A DNA stretch of 5,479 bases, taken from Pseudomonadota bacterium. GTDB lineage: Bacteria; Desulfobacterota; Desulfobacteria; Desulfobacterales; Desulfobacteraceae. Below, piece by piece: positions 1 through 4,879 of this stretch (positions are counted from its first letter, which is position 1; every line of letters begins with the position of its first letter). The stretch is taken from assembly GCA_018812385.1 (NCBI GenBank), contig JAHJDU010000048.1, forward strand, positions 1 to 5,479, written 5' to 3'. The notes beneath the pieces were generated by a model, which saw only the letters and a list, made by a program, of their open reading frames with translations, ran no database searches and was not told the origin of the DNA. The translations under genes and the position numbers were made by a program.

Positions 1-1
1 C

Positions 2-544
2 AGCAGCAGTTTTTGCCATGCCCTGGCCAAGGCTTATCAAAAGGGTGCTCTTGATGCAAACGCAGAGGTTAAAGAAATTAATATCAGAGAAATAGAGTTT
101 AATCCCAATCTGCCATTTGGCTATAAAAATAAGATTGAACTTGAACCAGGATTGATTGAATCCCAGGAATTAATTCTATGGGCTGATCACCTGGTATTTG
201 TCTATCCAACCTGGTGGGGGACTATGCCGGCATTGTTAAAAGGTTTTATCGACAGGGTGTTTTTGCCTGGCTTTGCATTTCAATATCGAAAAGACTCGGT
301 ATGGTGGGATAAGCTGCTAAAAGGAAAGTCAGCCCGGCTCATTGTCACTATGGATACACCGCCATGGTATTATTGTTTGATCTATGGTCGCCCCGGTCAT
401 AATGCCATGAAAAAGTCAATTTTGGAGTTTTGTGGGATCAAACCGGTAAAAATCAGCTCCATTGGCCCGGTAAAAAATTCAAAAGAGAGCAAAAGAAAAA
501 CCTGGCTGAACACTGTCCAAAAACTTGGTGGAAAACTGACGTAA
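2..544 (+). CDS. NAD(P)H:quinone oxidoreductase-like flavoprotein (flavodoxin_2 fold), 5'-truncated
   Basis: The reading frame is open from base 2 to the TAA at 542-544, giving 180 codons. The true start lies before the window. The first visible residues (SSSFCHALAKAY) match the phosphate-binding loop and first helix that follow the opening beta strand in flavodoxin_2 proteins, so only some 10-15 residues are probably missing. The strongest evidence is the conserved flavin-site segment beginning FVYPTWWGTMPALLKGF and continuing into IDRVFLPGFAF (about window residues 63-90). Near the C-terminus, an IYGRPGHNAMKKSILEFCGI segment is also typical. Known members are cytosolic FMN or FAD enzymes that transfer two electrons from NAD(P)H to quinones or similar acceptors; the substrate here cannot be read from sequence. 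A TTG at 152 is only an internal codon. The gene looks more AT-rich than the thi genes and has no evident functional link to them. Family confidence is high, specific function low. Confidence 0.88.
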   Translation, partial: SSSFCHALAKAYQKGALDANAEVKEINIREIEFNPNLPFGYKNKIELEPGLIESQELILWADHLVFVYPTWWGTMPALLKGFIDRVFLPGFAFQYRKDSVWWDKLLKGKSARLIVTMDTPPWYYCLIYGRPGHNAMKKSILEFCGIKPVKISSIGPVKNSKESKRKTWLNTVQKLGGKLT

Positions 545-614
545 ATAGACTCTGTTTCCGCTCGGAAGACGATCCTGGCTATTAGTCCAATAGAATTTTA
601 GTGGCAGATGCTTT

Positions 615-764
615 TTAAAAATGCAATAGTACATAAACCATAAAAACACCGGAGACCATTAAACCGACAAGTGTTTCTATTGATGGCCTTAAAAACAGGA
701 TTTTAGCTAAGGCGGGGGAAAACAGTTCCGCCTTTTGATCCTTTGCCCAATGCATCCTGGTCAT
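615..764 (-). CDS. Possible 49-aa single-pass membrane protein, unknown family
   Basis: I do not recognise this protein. The minus strand reads ATG (764-762) to TAA (617-615), 49 codons. An AAAGG ribosome-binding motif (777-773) lies 8 nt before the ATG. The predicted protein begins MTRMHWAKDQKAELF, continues through SPALAKILFLRPS, and ends in a strongly hydrophobic stretch at about residues 29-47 that reads as one transmembrane helix, closing with LLHF. The amphipathic lead-in followed by a clean membrane segment looks more protein-like than a chance ORF. Against it: the gene is short, a GC-rich hairpin falls inside it, and its start codon overlaps the likely thi promoter. The frame stays open upstream to 1046, but that extension is antisense to the riboswitch and thiZ start and is not protein-like. 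If real, it is transcribed divergently from the thi operon. Confidence 0.4.
   Translation of the reverse strand: MTRMHWAKDQKAELFSPALAKILFLRPSIETLVGLMVSGVFMVYVLLHF
709..736 (+). terminator. GC-rich hairpin, possible weak terminator for the upstream flavoprotein transcript
   Basis: AAGGCGG (709-715) pairs perfectly with CCGCCTT (728-734) around a 12-nt loop, and the stem runs into only four T residues (733-736). This resembles a weak intrinsic terminator on the plus strand, about 165 nt after the upstream stop codon. The short T tract and the overlap with the candidate minus-strand ORF keep confidence low; the symmetry may be incidental to coding. Confidence 0.3.
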
Positions 765-791
765 TGACAAAACCTTTGGATACGTGATACC
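764..791 (+). promoter_or_regulatory. Candidate sigma-70 promoter for the thi operon
   Basis: A perfect -35 hexamer TTGACA sits at 764-769. Sixteen bases later is GATACC (786-791), a poor -10 match that keeps only the central ATA. Transcription would begin near 798, placing the TPP aptamer almost at the 5' end of the transcript, as expected for a riboswitch-led operon. The weak -10 limits confidence. The -35 element overlaps the start codon of the candidate minus-strand ORF. Confidence 0.38.
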
Positions 792-819
792 GTTCGCCTT
801 ACTGGTGCAATATGCATTG

Positions 820-917
820 GTGGACTGGGGGAGCCGATACACATCGGCTGAGAGGAAACTGTTTTTAGTTTCGACCCCTGGAACCTGATCCAGGTCATGC
901 TGGCGAAGGAAAGTCAC
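820..917 (+). ncRNA. TPP riboswitch aptamer (Thi box)
   Basis: All conserved parts of the thiamine-pyrophosphate aptamer are readable. P1 is GACT (823-826) with AGTC (912-915), extendable past one bulged G. P2 is GGGG (827-830) with CCCC (875-878). P3 is GCCGAT (833-838) with ATCGGC (843-848), followed by the conserved CTGAGA (848-853) that holds the pyrimidine ring of TPP. An optional P3a stem is GAAACT (855-860) with AGTTTC (867-872). The second arm has the conserved AACCTGATC (882-890), then P5 CCAG (890-893) with CTGG (900-903) around the pyrophosphate-sensing loop, then GCGAAGGAAAG, a close match to the family's GCGUAGGGAA. It lies just upstream of six thiamine genes on the same strand, so TPP should repress transport and salvage when thiamine is plentiful. 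Confidence 0.97.
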
Positions 918-1004
918 TTTCTTCTCACACCTTGGATTCACATCCGCCTTTTCTTTGATTTGCACAGATTTTATTACCTTTTTTAAAAGGCCGGGTGGTT
1001 TTCC
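904..1004 (+). promoter_or_regulatory. Riboswitch expression platform with a ribosome-binding-site-masking stem
   Basis: There is no hairpin followed by a T tract, so intrinsic termination is not the obvious mechanism. Instead, bases 941-952 can pair with 985-997 to form 12 base pairs with one bulged C (992) and one G-U pair, closing a 32-nt loop. The 3' strand covers GGGTG (993-997), the only plausible Shine-Dalgarno sequence for thiZ (ATG at 1005). A competing 10-bp pairing joins 904-913, the conserved 3' end of the aptamer, to 948-957, which is part of the masking strand. TPP binding would lock 904-913 into the aptamer and leave 941-952 free to mask the site. This is inference from pairing by eye; energies were not computed. 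Confidence 0.55.
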
Positions 1005-1751
1005 ATGCTCAAGGTTGGCTCTGTCACAAAATACTTTAAGGATCAAAAGATTTTTTCAAATCTTGATCTCACAGTTGCAAAAGGCCGATTCCATGTTATC
1101 GTGGGGCCTTCCGGCTGTGGCAAAAGCACGCTGTTTGACGGACTGACAGGCGTAATCCCTCTGGATGGGGGAAGTATTTCCTGGAATCATGAATCTCTTT
1201 CCAACCTCATGTATCATGCAGCATATATGCAACAAAAAGATCTGCTGCTGCCCTGGTTTTCTCTTCTGGACAATGCATTGCTGCCGGCTGTTACCTCGGG
1301 GCAGGACATGAAAGACGCAAAAAACCAGGCCCAAAGCCTTTTTGAGCGCCTGGGACTTAAAGGATATGAGTCCCATTATGCAAGCCAGGTGTCCGGGGGC
1401 ATGAGACAGAGATGTGCTCTGGTCCGGACCCTGATGTTCAACCGGGACCTGATCCTGCTGGATGAACCATTATCCGCTGTGGATACCATCACAAGAAGAA
1501 GTCTTCAATCCCTGCTACTGCTCCTCCAGACTGAGTTTAAGAAAACCATTCTCATGATAACTCATGACATTGAAGAAGCCCTGCTCCTGGCAGATGAAAT
1601 TTATCTGTTCAGCCCCATGCCCATGTCCATGTCCCGGCATTTTATCCTGGATTCACCCAAACCCAGAAAATTTAATGATCCCACATTGCTTGCGATTAAA
1701 GCCGATGTTCTGGATAAACTGGAGGGGGATTTGATAAATGAACAGGGTTAA
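1005..1751 (+). CDS. thiZ: ABC transporter ATP-binding protein, thiamine precursor import (ThiZ-type)
   Basis: This 248-aa protein is a full single-domain ABC ATPase of the NitT/TauT class. Visible motifs are Walker A GPSGCGKST (residues 34-42), the Q-loop in QQKDLLLPW (Q77), signature VSGGMRQ (129-135), Walker B LILLDEP (149-155, D153 and E154), D-loop SAVD (157-160) and switch histidine H187 in ITHDIEEA. The LLPW and SGGM variants are typical of nitrate/taurine/pyrimidine importers. It should form a cytoplasmic dimer that powers the neighbouring permease. The ATG at 1005 gives the standard N-terminus (MLKVGSVTKYF) and follows a weak GGGTG ribosome site that the riboswitch can mask. The 3' end overlaps thiX by 14 nt. 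Assignment to thiamine rather than another NitT/TauT substrate comes from the riboswitch and the thiM-thiE-thiD neighbours. Confidence 0.92.
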   Translation: MLKVGSVTKYFKDQKIFSNLDLTVAKGRFHVIVGPSGCGKSTLFDGLTGVIPLDGGSISWNHESLSNLMYHAAYMQQKDLLLPWFSLLDNALLPAVTSGQDMKDAKNQAQSLFERLGLKGYESHYASQVSGGMRQRCALVRTLMFNRDLILLDEPLSAVDTITRRSLQSLLLLLQTEFKKTILMITHDIEEALLLADEIYLFSPMPMSMSRHFILDSPKPRKFNDPTLLAIKADVLDKLEGDLINEQG

Positions 1752-2475
1752 TCTTTTTGCAGCGCTTTTTGTGGCCCTGATCCTGGGGCTTTGGGAAGCC
1801 CTTGTCCGAATCCTGGCCGTGCCCGTGTTTATCCTGCCTCCACCTTCAGGCATATTTACCATTGCCCTGGTCCGGGCGCCCCTTATTCTGCCCCATGCTG
1901 CCATTACCTTTACAGAAATCCTATTGGGTATTTGCCTGGCCTTGTGTACGGCTATCCCGCTTGCCATTATCATGTTTGCCAGACCAACTCTTGAAAAGGC
2001 TTTTGCCCCATTCCTTGTGGCTTCCCAGGCCATACCCGTGTTTGCCCTGGCCCCGCTTCTGGTGGTCTGGCTGGGCTATGGGATTGCATCCAAGGTGTTC
2101 ATGGCATGGATTATTATTTTTTTCCCAATCTGTATCAGCCTTTTGGAAGGATTTAAAAGCTGTGATAAGGAATACAAGGTATTATTCCGCCTCATGGGAG
2201 CCTCTTTTTTTAAAACCCTTACCCTGCTGTACTGGCCCTGGGCCCTGCCCCGGTTTTTTGCCGGCTTAAAAGTGGGAGTGACCGTGGCCACCATCGGGGC
2301 TGTGATCGGAGAATGGGTGGGCGCCCAGCAGGGACTGGGGTTTCTCATGATCCAGTCCAATGCAAGGCTTCAGGTGGACCTGGTCTTTGCCGCCATCCTG
2401 TGGCTCACTGCCATGGGTCTTGCCATGTGGTGGCTGGTGGGCGTTTTGGAAAAAAAAATCATTAAATGGAAATAA
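1738..2475 (+). CDS. thiX: ABC transporter permease, thiamine precursor import (ThiX-type)
   Basis: This 245-aa integral membrane protein fits the BPD_transp_1 family, usual length about 250. Hydrophobic stretches suggest about six transmembrane helices, for example near residues 6-26, 58-80, 99-113, 118-136, 181-192 and 215-237. An early ILPPPSGIF segment (32-40) matches the family's conserved LPSPS-like turn after the first helix. The cytoplasmic EAA-type coupling loop is seen around 145-180, with LMGAS (152-156) and WALPRFFAGLKVG (168-180), where the ATPase docks. The ATG at 1738 lies inside the end of thiZ and has a strong GGAGG (1721-1725) ribosome site within thiZ, so translation is likely coupled. 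The thiY stop-to-start gap is 15 nt. The family is clear; the substrate rests on operon context. Confidence 0.9.
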   Translation: MNRVNLFAALFVALILGLWEALVRILAVPVFILPPPSGIFTIALVRAPLILPHAAITFTEILLGICLALCTAIPLAIIMFARPTLEKAFAPFLVASQAIPVFALAPLLVVWLGYGIASKVFMAWIIIFFPICISLLEGFKSCDKEYKVLFRLMGASFFKTLTLLYWPWALPRFFAGLKVGVTVATIGAVIGEWVGAQQGLGFLMIQSNARLQVDLVFAAILWLTAMGLAMWWLVGVLEKKIIKWK

Positions 2476-2490
2476 CAAAAGGAAAAACAA

Positions 2491-3426
2491 ATGAAAAAAC
2501 AAATGATCGGTATTATTCTGGCAATTTCCTTATTGGGAAGTTTTGCCCATGCAGAAGAAAAATTAAATCTTATGCTGGACTGGTTTCCCAATGTGGATCA
2601 TTTGCCCATTTATGTGGCCCGGGAAAAAGGATATTTTTCCGACCAGGGCATTAAAGTTCGCATCATCAGCCCGTCTGAAACCTCGGATGCCCTGAAGCTT
2701 GCCGCATCCGGCAATGTGGATCTTGCCGTGTCCTACCAGCCCCAGACCATTATTGCAAAAGATATGGGACTTTCCATCAAGGTTGTGGCCCCCCTGGTGG
2801 TTCATCCATTGACAACCCTGCTCTTTCTTGAAGGCCGGGGCATCAAAAATCCAGGTGATCTGTCCCATAAAAAAATCGGCTATACCGTACCCGGACTCAT
2901 GGATGTGCTGCTGGAGGCCTTTGCCTCCATCAATAAGATCCAGGATTACACTCCTGTGAATGTGGGGTTTACCATCCTGCCCGCCCTGGTTTCCAATCAG
3001 GTGGATGCTGTCATGGGGCCGTTTAAGACCTATGAAACCGTCACCATTGCCCAGCACGGGTATAAGGCCCAGTTTTTTGAACTGGAAAAATGGGGAATCC
3101 CAGATTACGAAGAATTAATTTTTGTCTGCGGCCAAAAAGCCCTGGAGAACAAACCTGCGGCTGTCAAAGGCTTTGTCCACGCCATTGAAAAGGCGCTTGC
3201 CTATACCGCGGCATATCCTGAAGATGCCCTGGCAACCTATCTGTCTGCAGTACCAGAGGTTGATAAAAAAATCGAAACCCTGGCGTTTGAACTGACCCGG
3301 CCCTATTTTGCCGTCAAACCCGGGCACAATCTTGCCAAATGGCAGGCTTTTGCCGACTTTGCCCTGGAATATGGCCTCATCAAAAACAAAGTGGATGCAG
3401 CATTGCTCATCCATAACTGGAAATAA
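2491..3426 (+). CDS. thiY: Periplasmic thiamine-pyrimidine-precursor binding protein, NMT1/THI5-like (ThiY-type)
   Basis: This 311-aa protein starts with a classic Sec signal: MKKQ, a hydrophobic core (residues 5-18) and an AHA site with probable cleavage after A21. There is no lipobox, so it is likely soluble in the periplasm. The mature start LNLMLDWFPNVDHLPIYVAR and the following KGYFSDQGIKV are characteristic of the NMT1/THI5-like family. Further hallmarks are the SGNVDLAVSYQP segment (73-84), KKIGYTVPG (127-135) and VDAVMGPF (171-178). Known ThiY proteins bind N-formyl-4-amino-5-aminomethyl-2-methylpyrimidine; related proteins bind HMP, and sequence alone does not separate these. It lacks the cysteine-rich CCCFC motif of fungal THI5 synthases, and Q85 appears to occupy the position of the substrate-donating histidine, supporting a binding rather than enzymatic role. 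An AAAAGG site precedes the ATG by about 8 nt. Confidence 0.9.
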   Translation: MKKQMIGIILAISLLGSFAHAEEKLNLMLDWFPNVDHLPIYVAREKGYFSDQGIKVRIISPSETSDALKLAASGNVDLAVSYQPQTIIAKDMGLSIKVVAPLVVHPLTTLLFLEGRGIKNPGDLSHKKIGYTVPGLMDVLLEAFASINKIQDYTPVNVGFTILPALVSNQVDAVMGPFKTYETVTIAQHGYKAQFFELEKWGIPDYEELIFVCGQKALENKPAAVKGFVHAIEKALAYTAAYPEDALATYLSAVPEVDKKIETLAFELTRPYFAVKPGHNLAKWQAFADFALEYGLIKNKVDAALLIHNWK

Positions 3427-3437
3427 GGAGAATCTTC

Positions 3438-4235
3438 ATGACAATCAATGCCGCAAGTATTTTTAAAGATGTTGAAAAAATAAGGAAAAATGCCCCTCTG
3501 GTCCACAATATCACCAATTATGTGGTAATGAACACCACTGCCAATGCCCTTTTGGCCCTGGGCGCTTCCCCGGTCATGGCCCATGCCCTGCCTGAAGTGG
3601 AAGAGATGGCAGGGATTGCCGGGGCTCTGGTCATCAATATCGGTACCTTGAGCGATGCCTGGATTGAGGCCATGTTCAAGGCTGCAAAAACAGCAAAAGC
3701 CAGACAGATCCCCATTGTCATAGATCCTGTGGGCGCTGGTGCCACCCAATACAGGACCCGGACTGCCAGACAACTTATCCAGGCATCTGCCCCATCCATT
3801 ATCCGGGGAAACGGCTCGGAAATCATGGCTTTGTGCCAACAGGATCAGAAAACCAAAGGCGTGGACAGCACCAGCGCCTCGGATCAGGCCATTGATTCTG
3901 CCAAAGCCCTGGCCCTGGAATTTGGTTGTGTGGTCTGCGTCACGGGCGAAACAGACTATATTGTATCACAAAAAGATATTATCCAGGTTAAAAACGGCCA
4001 TGCCATGATGCCCCGTGTCACGGGTCTTGGCTGCACTGCCACAGCTCTTTGCGGTGCATTTGCCGCAATAAATCCGGATTATAGCAGGGCCGCAGCCCAC
4101 GCCATGGCAGTCATGGGCATTGCAGGGGAAATGGCTGGTGAAAATGCTAAAGGCCCAGGAACCCTTCAGGTCAATTTTATTGACAGCCTTTACCAATTGT
4201 CTAAAACCCATATTGAGGAACTCTTTAACGCTTAG
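3438..4235 (+). CDS. thiM: Hydroxyethylthiazole kinase ThiM
   Basis: ThiM phosphorylates 4-methyl-5-(2-hydroxyethyl)thiazole with ATP, giving the thiazole phosphate used by ThiE; it is the thiazole salvage enzyme of the cytosol. The 265-aa length is normal for this ribokinase-like family. Visible motifs are PLVHNITNYVVMNTTANALLA (from residue 20), the GASPVMAHA substrate segment (42-50), VIDPVGAGAT (94-103), IIRGNGSEI (121-129), GVDS (141-144), VTGETDYI (168-175) and VTGLGCTATAL (194-204), where C199 corresponds to the conserved active-site cysteine. All key positions look intact. The ribosome site AAGGAG (3425-3430) overlaps the thiY stop codon and lies 7 nt before the ATG at 3438, so termination and re-initiation are closely linked. 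thiE follows after 8 nt. Confidence 0.97.
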   Translation: MTINAASIFKDVEKIRKNAPLVHNITNYVVMNTTANALLALGASPVMAHALPEVEEMAGIAGALVINIGTLSDAWIEAMFKAAKTAKARQIPIVIDPVGAGATQYRTRTARQLIQASAPSIIRGNGSEIMALCQQDQKTKGVDSTSASDQAIDSAKALALEFGCVVCVTGETDYIVSQKDIIQVKNGHAMMPRVTGLGCTATALCGAFAAINPDYSRAAAHAMAVMGIAGEMAGENAKGPGTLQVNFIDSLYQLSKTHIEELFNA

Positions 4236-4243
4236 GAAAGATC

Positions 4244-4879
4244 ATGCAAGGCATTTATCTTGTAACAGACCAGAAGGCCTGCCAGGGAAAGCCCCTTGAA
4301 TCCATTGTTTCCGATGCAGTCAGGGCTGGCGTTTCCTGTGTACAGCTCCGGGAAAAACAAGCCTGCACCCGGCTGTTTCTGAAAACAGCCCTGGATCTTA
4401 TGTCAATTCTGAAACCGGCGAAAATTCCCTTGATCATCAACGACAGGGTGGACATTGCCCTGGCAGCAAAGGCCGCAGGTGTTCATCTTGGCCAGAGCGA
4501 CATGCCCTATGAGCATGCCCGAAGGCTGATGGGCCCAGGGGCAATCATCGGGCTTTCCGTGGAAACCTGGGAAGATGTGGAAAAAGCCCAGGATCTGGAT
4601 GTAGACTATCTGGGGGTCAGCCCTGTATTTTCAACCCCCACCAAAACAGATACCAAAACCCCCTGGGGCCTTTATGGACTTGAAAGAATCAGGGGCTATT
4701 CCCGCCATCCCCTGGTGGCCATTGGCGGGATAAATGCATCCAATGCCAGAAAAATCATAAAAGCTGGTGCCGATGCCATTGCCGTGGTATCTGCCATCTG
4801 TTCGGCAAAAGATGCCTTTGATGCGACACTGCAGCTGGTCCGGCTTTTTGAACACAGTCAGCAGGAGAAAAAATCATGA
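4244..4879 (+). CDS. thiE: Thiamine-phosphate synthase ThiE
   Basis: ThiE condenses HMP-pyrophosphate with hydroxyethylthiazole phosphate to make thiamine phosphate, releasing pyrophosphate. The 211-aa TIM-barrel protein has every family hallmark: IYLVTD (residues 4-9), GVSCVQLREK (29-38), INDRVDIALAAKAAGVHLGQ (65-84), Mg-binding D67 and D86, DYLGVSPVFSTPTK (121-134) with the TPTK substrate loop, AIGGIN (159-164) and the phosphate-binding VVSAI (181-185). The ATG at 4244 comes 8 nt after the thiM stop; its AGGA site overlaps that TAG codon. The stop codon shares an ATGA with the thiD start, so thiE and thiD are probably coupled. It is a stand-alone enzyme, not fused to ThiD. Confidence 0.97.
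   Translation: MQGIYLVTDQKACQGKPLESIVSDAVRAGVSCVQLREKQACTRLFLKTALDLMSILKPAKIPLIINDRVDIALAAKAAGVHLGQSDMPYEHARRLMGPGAIIGLSVETWEDVEKAQDLDVDYLGVSPVFSTPTKTDTKTPWGLYGLERIRGYSRHPLVAIGGINASNARKIIKAGADAIAVVSAICSAKDAFDATLQLVRLFEHSQQEKKS

Larger units (their letters stand above)
545..819. other. Intergenic region between the flavoprotein gene and the thi leader
   Basis: No convincing plus-strand gene is present. The region holds two small weak hairpins just after the upstream stop codon (555-568, TTTCC/GGAAG; 579-593, CTATT/AATAG), neither followed by a T tract. It also holds a stronger GC-rich hairpin at 709-734, a possible short minus-strand ORF at 615-764, and a perfect -35-like TTGACA at 764-769. 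The last 30 bases lead directly into the TPP aptamer. Confidence 0.6.

Noticed and set aside
1..9. CAGCAGCAG triplet repeat at the left edge
   Set aside because: Three copies within a coding frame, reading as serine codons of the phosphate-binding loop, is ordinary coding sequence.
152..544. TTG at 152 as the start of the flavoprotein gene
   Set aside because: The frame is open back to base 2, and residues upstream of 152 match the conserved N-terminal part of the flavodoxin_2 fold, so the TTG is internal.
918..1004. Intrinsic terminator as the riboswitch expression platform
   Set aside because: No stable GC-rich hairpin followed by a T tract is found. The T-rich run at 979-984 follows no stem and precedes AAAAGG; CCTTT/AAAGG (977-981/986-990) is only a weak 5-bp stem.
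765..1046. Upstream extension of the minus-strand ORF (to a 143-residue protein starting at 1046)
   Set aside because: It is antisense to the TPP aptamer, its platform and the thiZ start, all with strong independent support. The translated sequence there is not protein-like, and a good ribosome motif exists only before the ATG at 764.
1653..2033. Minus-strand ORF opposite the thiZ-thiX junction
   Set aside because: It is a shadow of two well-supported overlapping coding genes, with low-complexity Arg/Ala-rich composition and no recognisable motif.
1802..2269. Plus-strand ORF in another frame inside thiX
   Set aside because: Its Pro/Cys/Leu-rich translation is what a frame-shifted membrane protein gives; the thiX frame has the permease coupling-loop motif and a proper ribosome site.
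2563..3057. Minus-strand ORF opposite thiY
   Set aside because: It is antisense to a clearly conserved binding protein, and its Gly/His/Ile-rich translation shows no domain.
3303..3839. Minus-strand ORF spanning the end of thiY and start of thiM
   Set aside because: It crosses two real genes on the other strand and has no family resemblance.
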